The notes: a model not told the origin generated them from the sequence alone. DNA of 5,045 nt from Pseudomonadota bacterium (GCA_021805485.1 JAJZFF010000526.1:1-5045), one strand, 5' to 3'; counted from the stretch's first letter, positions 1 to 5,045 are shown. Made by a program: numbers and translations.

Positions 1-2
1 GC

Positions 3-416
3 ATCTTCCTGCGCCGCGCGCGCCAGGAGGCGATCGCGCACGAGATCGGCACCGCGATCGCGCTCGCCGGGCTCACGGATCGAGCCGAGCGCAAGGTCGG
101 CGAACTCGCGCATGGCGATCAACGCGCCGCCGAAATCGCCATGGCGCTGGCGCTGCGCCCGCGGCTGCTGCTGCTCGACGAGCCGACCGCGGGGATGGGT
201 GAGCAGGAGACCTTCGAGATCGCCGCGCTGATCCGCCGCCTGCATCGCGACAGCGGCTACACCATCGTGCTCATCGAGCATGACATGCGCGTCGTGTTCC
301 ACCTCGCTGACCGCATCACCGTACTCGAGCAGGGCTGCCTGCTGGCCGAGGGCACGCCGGCGGAGATCGCCGCCAACGAAGCGGTGCAGGCGGCCTATCT
401 CGGGCAGTCGGCATGA
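3..416 (+). CDS. livG: LivG-type ABC transporter ATP-binding protein, C-terminal part (5' end cut by window)
   Basis: Cytoplasmic ATPase subunit that would power a branched-chain amino acid/amide (HAAT family) importer together with LivF and two LivH/LivM-type permeases. The frame is open from base 3 with no in-frame start needed, giving 137 visible residues; LivG proteins are about 250 residues, so roughly the first 115, including Walker A, lie upstream. Visible in order: a signature loop LAHGDQR (visible residues 35-41, a variant of LSxGxQR), Walker B LLLLDEPTAG with its catalytic Glu, and a switch-region IEHDM carrying the H-loop His. It ends in the LivG-style tail GTPAEIAAN...AYLG. The internal ATG at 141 lies after the signature motif and is not the true start. 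The stop overlaps the start of the next gene (ATGA, 413-416), so the two ATPases are co-translated. The family assignment is firm; the substrate (leucine-type amino acids, amides, urea or others) cannot be read from this part. Confidence 0.93.
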   Translation: MFLRRARQEAIAHEIGTAIALAGLTDRAERKVGELAHGDQRAAEIAMALALRPRLLLLDEPTAGMGEQETFEIAALIRRLHRDSGYTIVLIEHDMRVVFHLADRITVLEQGCLLAEGTPAEIAANEAVQAAYLGQSA

Positions 417-1129
417 ACGCGATCGAGGCCGAAGGCCTGCACACCTATTACGGCAAGAGCCATATCCTGCACGGCGTCGATCTCGCTGTCGCCGAAGGCA
501 AGGTCACCACCTTGCTCGGGCGCAACGGCGCCGGCAAATCGACGACGCTGCGCACGCTGATGCATCTCGTCGTGCCCCGCTCCGGCCATGTCCGGGTCTT
601 CGGGGTCGAGACCACGCGCTGGCCGAGCTACCGCATCGCCGCCCACGGGGTCGGCTTCGTGCCCGAGGGGCGGCGGATCTTTCCCAACCTCACGGTCGCC
701 GAGAATCTACGCGTGCCGCTGGAGCGCAAGGGCCCGTGGACGATGGCGCGCGTCTACAGCGTCTTTCCCCGCCTCGCCGAACGGCGTGACAATCGCGGCC
801 GGCAGCTTTCCGGCGGGGAGCAGGAGATGCTCGCCATCGCGCGCGCATTGCTGCTCAATCCGCGCGTGCTGATCCTCGACGAGCCCTCGCAGGGCCTGGC
901 GCCGCTGGTGGTGCGCGAGGTTTTCCGCATCATCGCCGAGATGCGCGCGGAGGGCATCACGGTGCTGCTGGTGGAGCAGAATGTCCGCCAGAGCCTCGAG
1001 ATCGCGGATTTCGCCTATGTCCTCGACCACGGCGTCATCACCCATGCCGGCCCGGCCGCCGAGCTCGCAGCCGACGAGGACCGCATCCGCTCTCTCGCCG
1101 GCGCCAGCGCGGAGGCGTGGGAGCGCTGA
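413..1129 (+). CDS. livF: LivF-type ABC transporter ATP-binding protein
   Basis: Second cytoplasmic ATPase of the HAAT-type importer, expected to pair with the LivG-type subunit just upstream. Full length at 238 residues, matching the usual 230-240 of LivF. Visible motifs: Walker A GRNGAGKST (residues 36-44), the LivF hallmark VPEGRRIFPNLTVAENL (83-99), signature LSGGEQ (132-137), Walker B VLILDEP (152-158) with Glu157, and the switch segment LLVEQN (185-190). Gln189 stands where most ABC ATPases have the H-loop His; this is normal for LivF, not a defect. The start at 413 is fixed by the ATGA overlap with the upstream stop and by the expected N-terminal strand leading into Walker A. The gene is immediately downstream of livG, as in many liv operons. 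The specific substrate is unknown because the binding protein and permeases are outside the window. Confidence 0.95.
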   Translation: MNAIEAEGLHTYYGKSHILHGVDLAVAEGKVTTLLGRNGAGKSTTLRTLMHLVVPRSGHVRVFGVETTRWPSYRIAAHGVGFVPEGRRIFPNLTVAENLRVPLERKGPWTMARVYSVFPRLAERRDNRGRQLSGGEQEMLAIARALLLNPRVLILDEPSQGLAPLVVREVFRIIAEMRAEGITVLLVEQNVRQSLEIADFAYVLDHGVITHAGPAAELAADEDRIRSLAGASAEAWER

Positions 1130-1170
1130 GACCGGCTTGCAACCCGCCCGCCGCGGCGCGACATTGGCGC

Positions 1171-1779
1171 ATGCATCCAATCTCGCGCCGGACCATGCTC
1201 ATCCTCGCCGCGTCCGCCGCCGGGGTGGCGCAGCGGCCCGTGTGGGCCGACGGGGTCGCGCAACGGCCGGCGCGGGCCGACGGGGTCGCGCAACGGCCGG
1301 CGCGGGCCGACGGGGTCGCGCAACGGCACAATCTGACGCTGCTGGTGCCGGCGGAAGCGCTGCCGGAGCTCAGCGTGCAAGGCGCCGATGGCGCCGCGCG
1401 CCGGCTGGCCGAATTCGCCGGGCGCGGCGTGCTGCTCAATCTCTGGGCAACCTGGTGCGCCCCCTGCGTGGCTGAAATGCCGGCGCTGGATGCGCTGGCG
1501 GCCAGGCTCGCCGGCGGCGCTTCGCCGATCACGGTGCTGCCGGTGGCGATGGATCGCGGCGGCGCCGCGGTGGTGCGGGCCTTTTATGACAGCCACCACC
1601 TCACGCATCTGCCGGTCTGGCTCGATCCGGAGGGGGATGCTCTGACGGCGTTCAAGCTGCGCGGCATCCCGACGACGTTCCTGCTCGATGCCAAGGGGCT
1701 GGCCCGGGCGCGCTGGGAGGGTCCGATCGACTGGTCCGGGGCGGACGTGCCGGAGCGTCTCGCCCGCCTGCTCGCCTGA
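1171..1779 (+). CDS. Secreted TlpA/ResA-like thioredoxin-fold protein with repeated N-terminal linker
   Basis: Predicted exported thiol-disulfide protein of 202 residues. From the ATG at 1171 the N-terminus has a basic SRRTMLI segment (twin-arginine-like, though Sec export is also possible), a hydrophobic stretch (residues 9-20) and a possible cleavage site after VWA (residue 26). A 10-residue repeat ADGVAQRPAR follows. The thioredoxin-like domain runs from about residue 57 to the end. It has the active site WCAPC (Cys96, Cys99) in the TlpA/ResA context NLWATWCAPC, a DPEG turn (152-155), and cis-proline Pro167 in GIPTTFLLD. Known relatives reduce or oxidise periplasmic thiols, for example in cytochrome c maturation or copper-site assembly; the partner here is unknown. 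The frame also opens at a GTG at 1117, overlapping livF, but that start has a GGAGG only one base away and would bury the signal peptide behind 18 extra residues, so 1171 is preferred. No strong ribosome binding site is seen before 1171. The short gap after livF suggests co-transcription. Confidence 0.88.
   Translation: MHPISRRTMLILAASAAGVAQRPVWADGVAQRPARADGVAQRPARADGVAQRHNLTLLVPAEALPELSVQGADGAARRLAEFAGRGVLLNLWATWCAPCVAEMPALDALAARLAGGASPITVLPVAMDRGGAAVVRAFYDSHHLTHLPVWLDPEGDALTAFKLRGIPTTFLLDAKGLARARWEGPIDWSGADVPERLARLLA
1216..1326 (+). repeat. 30-bp tandem repeat, about 3.7 copies, inside the thioredoxin-like gene
   Basis: Two identical 30-base units (1246-1275 and 1276-1305) are followed by the first 21 bases of a third identical copy (1306-1326). 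They are preceded by a diverged copy (1216-1245) differing at 6 of 30 positions. The unit is exactly ten codons, so the frame is kept; it encodes ADGVAQRPAR, the diverged copy reading AAGVAQRPVW. Identity at third codon positions among the later copies points to recent duplication by slippage or unequal recombination. The repeat covers the end of the signal peptide and the start of the mature protein. Confidence 0.96.
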
Positions 1780-1791
1780 GCGGATCCAGCG

Positions 1792-1832
1792 GCGGCTGAC
1801 CCCAGCCGCAGCAGAGCCAGCCGCAGCCAGAG
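1792..1832 (+). other. Small inverted repeat and tandem direct repeat after the liv/thioredoxin genes
   Basis: The gap 1780-1959 (180 bases) holds no convincing gene. Just after the stop codon, GCGGCTG (1792-1798) can pair with CAGCCGC (1803-1809), a 7-bp stem with a 4-base loop. The right arm lies in a 15-16 base near-duplicate pair (1802-1816 and 1817-1832, differing by one inserted base), so CAGCCGC also occurs at 1818-1824 and could form an alternative, longer-looped hairpin. No T-run follows, so a simple rho-independent terminator is not demonstrated. A transcription end for the upstream operon is the most natural guess. Confidence 0.35.
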
Positions 1833-1944
1833 ATAGAAACCGACGGCGAACCCGGCTATGCAGGACGGCCTTGGCGGCGCGCCCCGGTGACGCACTCAGA
1901 CCGCGCGCTCACGCGACGTGCCCAGGTGAGACAGTAACGGCTCC

Positions 1945-1951
1945 GGAGAGG
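1945..1951 (+). promoter_or_regulatory. Strong ribosome binding site of the EthD-family gene
   Basis: GGAGAGG lies 8 bases before the ATG at 1960. It is the clearest Shine-Dalgarno site on the plus strand here and fixes the start of the small downstream gene. I could not identify a convincing -35/-10 promoter pair in 1780-1940. Confidence 0.85.
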
Positions 1952-1959
1952 AAACCAGA

Positions 1960-2271
1960 ATGATCAAGGTCAGCGTGTTCTATCCGAACAGCGACGGCAG
2001 CAAGTTCGACATCGACTATTACTGCAAGAGCCACATGCCGATGGTGGCGAGCAAGCTCGGCGCGGCGCTGAAGAAGAGCGAGGTCGATCAGGGCCTGGCC
2101 GGTGGCGCGCCGGGGGCACCCGCGACCTACGCCGCGATGGGCCACCTCTATTTCGACAATGTCGAGGCGTTCCAGGGCGCCTTCGGCCCCCACGCCAAGG
2201 AGATCATGGCCGACGTTCCGAACTACACGAACATCCAGCCGGTGATCCAGATCAGCACGATCCGCACCTGA
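1960..2271 (+). CDS. EthD-family (dimeric alpha/beta barrel) small protein
   Basis: Complete small cytoplasmic protein of 103 residues with no signal peptide or membrane segment. It matches the EthD/REDY-like family pattern: an opening beta strand MIKVSVFYPN, then FDIDYYCKSHMPMV (residues 16-29) with the conserved Asp-Tyr-Tyr and His-Met-Pro, then GHLYFDNVEAF (61-71) and a C-terminal NIQPVIQIS strand (91-99). Family members are ferredoxin-like dimers. The founding member EthD is needed for ethyl tert-butyl ether degradation, but most members have no known reaction, so no enzymatic role is assigned. The start is supported by GGAGAGG 8 bases upstream. It stands alone: 180 bases after the thioredoxin-like gene and converging with the phn operon, which suggests its own transcript. 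The family call is confident; the function is open. Confidence 0.9.
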   Translation: MIKVSVFYPNSDGSKFDIDYYCKSHMPMVASKLGAALKKSEVDQGLAGGAPGAPATYAAMGHLYFDNVEAFQGAFGPHAKEIMADVPNYTNIQPVIQISTIRT

Positions 2272-2279
2272 CCGCGGCG

Positions 2280-2309
2280 GGCGCGGCCGCAACTCTCGCC
2301 GGCCGCGCC
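2280..2309. terminator. GC-rich hairpin between convergent genes, likely bidirectional terminator
   Basis: A perfect 10-bp inverted repeat, GGCGCGGCCG (2280-2289) and CGGCCGCGCC (2300-2309), encloses a 10-base loop. It lies in the 69-base gap between the stops of the plus-strand EthD-family gene and the minus-strand permease gene, so it could end transcription from both sides. No long T-tract follows on either strand, which is common in GC-rich genomes but leaves the mechanism (intrinsic or Rho-assisted) open. Confidence 0.6.
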
Positions 2310-2340
2310 TATCTCGCGTGTTCCAGGCCGATCGATCCCG

Positions 2341-3183
2341 CTACCCCAGCCGGCGCCGCAGCCGGCCCGAGAGCGTGTCGATCACCGCGACGGTCGCCAG
2401 GATCAGCAGGATGATGAAGGCGACCTCGTTCCAATAGCGGACCTTGATCCGCTCGGCGATCTGCAGCCCGATGCCGCCGGCGCCGACGACGCCAAGAACG
2501 GCCGCACTGCGCGTGTTGCTCTCGAAGGCGTAGAGCGTCTGCGCCAGCATCACCGGCAGAACCTGGGGCAGCAGGCCGAAGCGGATCACCGCCAGCCGGC
2601 CGCCGCCGGTGGCGCGCACCGCCTCGGTCTGACGCGGATCGGCGTTCTCGATCGCCTCGGCATAGAGCTTGGCCAGCACCGCAACCTCGGCCGCGGCGAT
2701 CGCCAGCACGCCGGCGAGCGGACCAAGCCCCACCGCACGCACGAACGCCAGCGCCCAGATCAGCTGGTCCATGCCGCGCAACCCATCGAACAGCCGGCGG
2801 ACGCTGAAATGGGCGAGCCGGTTGACGAGGATCGAGCGGGCGCCGAGCAGACCGAGCGGCAACGCCAGCAGCGCGGCGGCCAGGGTGCCCAGCAGCGCCA
2901 TCGCCAGGCTCTCCCCGAGCCCACGCAGGATGTCGGCGAGCTGCGCGCCGGGCGCGGGGGGCACCATCAGGCGCAGGATCACCGCCACGCCGGCGATCCC
3001 GTGTGCCAGCCGCGCCGGGGTGATGTCGAACCACCAGAACAGCGCGCCGAGCCAGAGCAGACCCGTCAGCGCCGCGCCCATCCGCACCAGCCGGCGCGCC
3101 CGCGTCGGCCCGAAGGCCCCGGGCCAGCGCGCCCGCGCCCGCGCGACGGACGCGGCATCCGGCAGCTCGGGCGCCGGCATCAT
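2341..3183 (-). CDS. phnE: Phosphonate/phosphite-type ABC transporter permease, second copy (PhnE-like)
   Basis: Inner-membrane permease of a PhnCDE-type importer, 280 residues from the ATG at 3183. Hydrophobic segments lie at about 35-50, 62-75, 91-118, 141-175, 205-220 and 253-270. The cytoplasmic EAA-like loop that contacts the ATPase is EAVRATGGGRLAVIRFGLLP (residues 187-206). The PhnE-typical VLGVVGAGGIG follows at 229-239, and the protein ends VIDTLSGRLRRRLG. The 3183 start is chosen because it forms an ATGA overlap with the stop of the upstream permease; the next codon is also ATG, so initiation one residue later cannot be excluded. No good Shine-Dalgarno site is close, which fits translation by coupling. 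It resembles the upstream permease through the EAA and GAGGIG regions but differs clearly elsewhere, so a heterodimer is likely. Whether phosphonate, phosphite or phosphate is carried cannot be told. Confidence 0.9.
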   Translation of the reverse strand: MMPAPELPDAASVARARARWPGAFGPTRARRLVRMGAALTGLLWLGALFWWFDITPARLAHGIAGVAVILRLMVPPAPGAQLADILRGLGESLAMALLGTLAAALLALPLGLLGARSILVNRLAHFSVRRLFDGLRGMDQLIWALAFVRAVGLGPLAGVLAIAAAEVAVLAKLYAEAIENADPRQTEAVRATGGGRLAVIRFGLLPQVLPVMLAQTLYAFESNTRSAAVLGVVGAGGIGLQIAERIKVRYWNEVAFIILLILATVAVIDTLSGRLRRRLG

Positions 3184-4037
3184 GCCGCCATCGCCATGGT
3201 GCGCAGCCGCTCCGAGACCAGATCGATCACGCTCACGGTGATCATGATCAGCACCAGGATGGCACTGATCTCCTGGTAATAGTTGAAGCTGATGACGGTA
3301 TAGAGCTCCTGGCCGATGCCGCCGGCGCCGACGAAGCCGATGACGCTCGCCCCGCGCACGTTGATCTCGAACCGCAGCAACGCGTAGCTGAGGAAATTCG
3401 GCGCCACCTGCGGCACGATGGCGTAGCGGATCGCCGCCGCCACGCCGCCGCCCGCCGCGCGCACCGCCTCGAAGGGGCGCATGTCGGCGTTCTCCACCAC
3501 CTCGGCGAAGAGTTTCCCGAGCGCCCCGGCGCTGTGCAGCGTGATCGCGGCCACCCCGGCGAGCGGACCGACCCCGAAGGCCCAGACCAGAATGAGCGCA
3601 TAGACCAGGTCGGGCACCGAGCGCAGCAGGTCCAAGAGGCGCCTGGCGAGGAGGAACACGCCGCGCCACGGCGCCAGGTTGGCGCTGGCCGGGAAGCACA
3701 GCGCCAGGCCGATGAGGCCGCCCAGCAGCGTCGCCAGCGCCGCCATCTGGCTCGTCTGCAGCAGCAGGAACAGCCAGAGATCGAGCCGGTAGTACCAGTA
3801 GGCCAGCGAGCCCTCCGTGGCCGGGCCAGCGAACAGGCTGGCGGCATGCAGGGTCGGGACCAGCTTGGCGAAATAGACGCCGATGCGGGGCAGACCGGCG
3901 ATCAGGACCGTGGGGGAGAGTTCCACGAACCAGGCGCTGGCCAGAACCGCCGCGGCCAGGGCCCCGCCCCACGCCAGCACGGCGATGCGCCGCCGGCGCC
4001 GGCGCGCCCGCCAGCGCGCCTCGAGGCTCGCACTCAT
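3180..4037 (-). CDS. phnE: Phosphonate/phosphite-type ABC transporter permease, first copy (PhnE-like)
   Basis: Inner-membrane permease, 285 residues. A very basic N-terminus (ARRRRRRI, residues 11-18) precedes the first hydrophobic segment (about 18-40), consistent with a cytoplasmic N-terminus. Further hydrophobic segments are at about 86-118, 126-134, 142-172, 213-222 and 257-275. The EAA-like ATPase-contact loop is EAVRAAGGGVAAAIRYAIVP (residues 190-209), followed by SVIGFVGAGGIGQELY (231-246), a strong PhnE-family marker. The start at 4037 overlaps the phnD stop by ATGA, and the end overlaps the second permease by ATGA, so all three are translationally coupled. A GGAG about 14 bases upstream is a weak ribosome site. 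It differs from the second permease in having a longer loop (about 40-86) between the first and second hydrophobic segments. Two unlike PhnE subunits are known in several phosphonate/phosphite systems, especially in alphaproteobacteria. Confidence 0.92.
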   Translation of the reverse strand: MSASLEARWRARRRRRRIAVLAWGGALAAAVLASAWFVELSPTVLIAGLPRIGVYFAKLVPTLHAASLFAGPATEGSLAYWYYRLDLWLFLLLQTSQMAALATLLGGLIGLALCFPASANLAPWRGVFLLARRLLDLLRSVPDLVYALILVWAFGVGPLAGVAAITLHSAGALGKLFAEVVENADMRPFEAVRAAGGGVAAAIRYAIVPQVAPNFLSYALLRFEINVRGASVIGFVGAGGIGQELYTVISFNYYQEISAILVLIMITVSVIDLVSERLRTMAMAA

Positions 4038-5002
4038 CGCCGCCGCCGACGCTCCACCGCCTCCTGCTTCAGCATGTCGATGAAGACGGCATAGTCCTCC
4101 TGACGCACCGGCACCCAGCCCTTGCTCGTACCCATGTCCACGGCGTGGTAGATGTCCGGATGCTCCACCGGCAGCGCGAGGTGGAAGGCCAGCATGTCGG
4201 CGCGGAAGGAAGCCGGCGTCGAGGCCCGCACGGCGAGCGGGCCGTTCCGGATCGGGCGCGAGCGCCAGATGATGCGCAGGTCCTTCATGGCGATCATCGA
4301 CTTGTCCACCATGCTGCGCAGCGCCCCGCGCGTATAGCCGCGGGCGGGATCGCCAATGCCCGAGGTCCAGGTGACGCCGGCATCGTACTGGTGGTTGAGC
4401 ACGGCGATCACTGCCTGCTCATGCCCGCCGGCGAAGCCGGTGCGGCTGAAATAGGTCTCCGGATCGATGCCGAGACCGCGGAATTCGGCGCGCGGGATGA
4501 GATAGCCGGAGGCGCTGTTGGGGTCTGCCCAGGCCAGCGAATGCCCGCGCATTCCGACCAGATCGGTGATGGCGGAATCGGCGCGCACATACATCACCGA
4601 GACGTAGGACGTGGAGCCATCGGCCTCCTCCGCGGTCACCAGCGGCTCGATGTCGCCGCTGCTTTCGAGCCAGGCGGCGGCGTAGGCGGCCGGGCTCATG
4701 TAGGCGAGCTCCACCTGGCGGGCGGCGAAGGCCTGGATCACCCCGGCATAATCGGCCGCCATCAGCGGCTTCACCGGGACGTCGAACGTCGCCTGCAGCA
4801 GCTTGATATAGCCGTCCCAGCGCGCGAGCCGGTCGGCATCGTTCTCGCCGCCGAGCAGGCCGACGCGAATGAGCGGCACCTCCCTCGCCCAGGCCCGCCG
4901 CCCCGGGGCCGGCATCACCACCGCCGTCGCCTCCGGCGCGGCACGGGCTCGGGTCGCGGCGAACAGCGACAGGCCAGCGATCAGCGCGCGGCGAGCCAGC
5001 AT
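4034..5002 (-). CDS. phnD: Phosphonate/phosphite-type ABC transporter periplasmic binding protein (PhnD-like)
   Basis: Periplasmic solute-binding protein, 322 residues, that would capture a phosphonate-like ligand and deliver it to the two permeases encoded next. An N-terminal signal peptide MLARRALIAGLSLFAATRARA is visible with a probable cut after residue 21. Mature-domain landmarks of the PhnD/PhnS family: IRVGLLGGEN (45-54), YAGVIQAFAARQVELAYMSP (85-104), the ligand-loop-like DPNSASGYLIPR (160-171), GFAGGHEQAVIAVLNHQYDAGVTW (189-212), and GWVPVRQEDYAVF near the C-terminus. In characterised PhnD, serine/threonine of the NSxSG loop, a His in the next loop and acidic residues bind the ligand; Ser163/Ser165, His194 and Asp207 are the probable equivalents (inference). 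The start is fixed by the signal peptide and a GGAGG ribosome site 10 bases upstream. The last residues are an Arg run (318-322) coded by CGC-rich DNA. The exact ligand is unknown. Confidence 0.93.
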   Translation of the reverse strand: MLARRALIAGLSLFAATRARAAPEATAVVMPAPGRRAWAREVPLIRVGLLGGENDADRLARWDGYIKLLQATFDVPVKPLMAADYAGVIQAFAARQVELAYMSPAAYAAAWLESSGDIEPLVTAEEADGSTSYVSVMYVRADSAITDLVGMRGHSLAWADPNSASGYLIPRAEFRGLGIDPETYFSRTGFAGGHEQAVIAVLNHQYDAGVTWTSGIGDPARGYTRGALRSMVDKSMIAMKDLRIIWRSRPIRNGPLAVRASTPASFRADMLAFHLALPVEHPDIYHAVDMGTSKGWVPVRQEDYAVFIDMLKQEAVERRRRR

Positions 5003-5010
5003 GGCGGACG

Positions 5011-5020
5011 TCCCTCCTCT
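5011..5020 (-). promoter_or_regulatory. Strong ribosome binding site of phnD
   Basis: On the minus strand AGAGGAGGGA precedes the phnD ATG, with the GGAGG core (5017-5013) 10 bases from the start codon. It is by far the best Shine-Dalgarno site of the minus-strand operon; the two permease genes downstream have only weak ones and depend on stop-start overlaps. Confidence 0.85.
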
Positions 5021-5023
5021 CGA

Positions 5024-5045
5024 TCAGGCATGCGCGGGCGCCAAG
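5024..5045 (-). CDS. Possible last codons of an upstream gene (phnC expected), cut by window end
   Basis: Reading the minus strand from the right edge, one frame gives LAPAHA followed by TGA (5026-5024), ending 21 bases before the phnD start. In PhnCDE operons the ATPase gene phnC commonly precedes phnD, so this could be its C-terminus. Six residues carry no recognisable motif and a stop codon here could be chance, so this is a contextual guess only. Confidence 0.2.

Noticed and set aside
185..190. Loss of the H-loop histidine in the LivF-type ATPase (residues 185-190 of the protein, coded at 965-982) as a sign of a defective enzyme
   Set aside because: The sequence VEQN with Gln in place of His is characteristic of the LivF family, so it is ordinary. 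The coordinates given in this entry are protein residues.
141..416. Treating the ATG at 141 as the start of a short 91-residue ATPase
   Set aside because: The same frame is open upstream to the window edge and contains the ABC signature motif at 105-125, so 141 is internal to a longer gene cut by the window.
1216..1326. CRISPR-like or mobile-element repeat
   Set aside because: The units are directly adjacent without spacers, are a multiple of three, and keep the reading frame of a protein, so this is a coding tandem duplication.
1015..1608. Long minus-strand frames across the thioredoxin-like gene, including a repeat reading LRDPVGPRRP
   Set aside because: These are shadows caused by the GC-rich codon pattern. 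The repeat is just the complement of the 30-base coding repeat, and the plus-strand frame has a clear active site and fold motifs.
1780..1959. Promoter for the EthD-family gene (for example a CTATGC-like element near 1855)
   Set aside because: No partner -35 element at the right distance could be recognised, and isolated hexamer-like matches are expected by chance.
2341..3972. A 543-residue minus-strand open frame that could look like a fused double permease
   Set aside because: Only the part from 3183 downward reads as a PhnE permease. The part above 3183 is low-complexity Gly/Arg/Ala-rich translation of the first permease gene in the wrong frame, and that gene has its own full, motif-bearing frame.
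3534..4094. Plus-strand frame rich in Gln, Glu and Arg opposite the first permease
   Set aside because: It is typical antisense shadow composition with no recognisable domain and no ribosome site, and the minus strand carries a convincing membrane protein.

Overview
The window is GC-rich DNA (by eye roughly two-thirds G+C or more) with dense coding and mostly very short gaps between genes. It has the gene style of a high-GC proteobacterium, most likely an alphaproteobacterium. That assignment is inferred from base composition, the ABC-transporter content and the protein styles; there is no rRNA or marker gene to confirm it.

Plus strand, 1-1779: the end of an operon for a branched-chain amino acid (HAAT/Liv-type) ABC importer. 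It holds the C-terminal part of a LivG-type ATPase (cut by the window start), a complete LivF-type ATPase overlapping it by ATGA, and a secreted TlpA/ResA-like thioredoxin-fold protein about 40 bases further on. The N-terminal region of the thioredoxin-like protein carries a tandem repeat of 30 bases (10 residues) exactly where the signal peptide ends. This is the most unusual local structure in the window. Bases 1780-1959 hold no convincing gene but contain a small inverted repeat and a short tandem direct repeat.

Plus strand, 1960-2271: a single small gene for an EthD-family (dimeric alpha/beta barrel) protein with a strong ribosome binding site. A GC-rich hairpin at 2280-2309 sits in the gap between this gene and the convergent minus-strand operon, and is a good candidate for a shared, bidirectional terminator.

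Minus strand, 5045-2341: a phosphonate/phosphite-type ABC importer operon read in the order phnD (periplasmic binding protein), phnE1, phnE2 (two different permeases). Both junctions are ATGA stop-start overlaps, which indicates translational coupling. The matching ATPase (phnC) is not in the window. Seven in-frame codons at the right edge (six residues plus a stop) could be the end of phnC, but that is weakly supported.

Together the window shows two nutrient-uptake loci converging on each other, with two small accessory proteins on the liv side. I see no tRNA, rRNA, CRISPR, insertion sequence or phage gene, and no clear evidence of a new multi-gene system.
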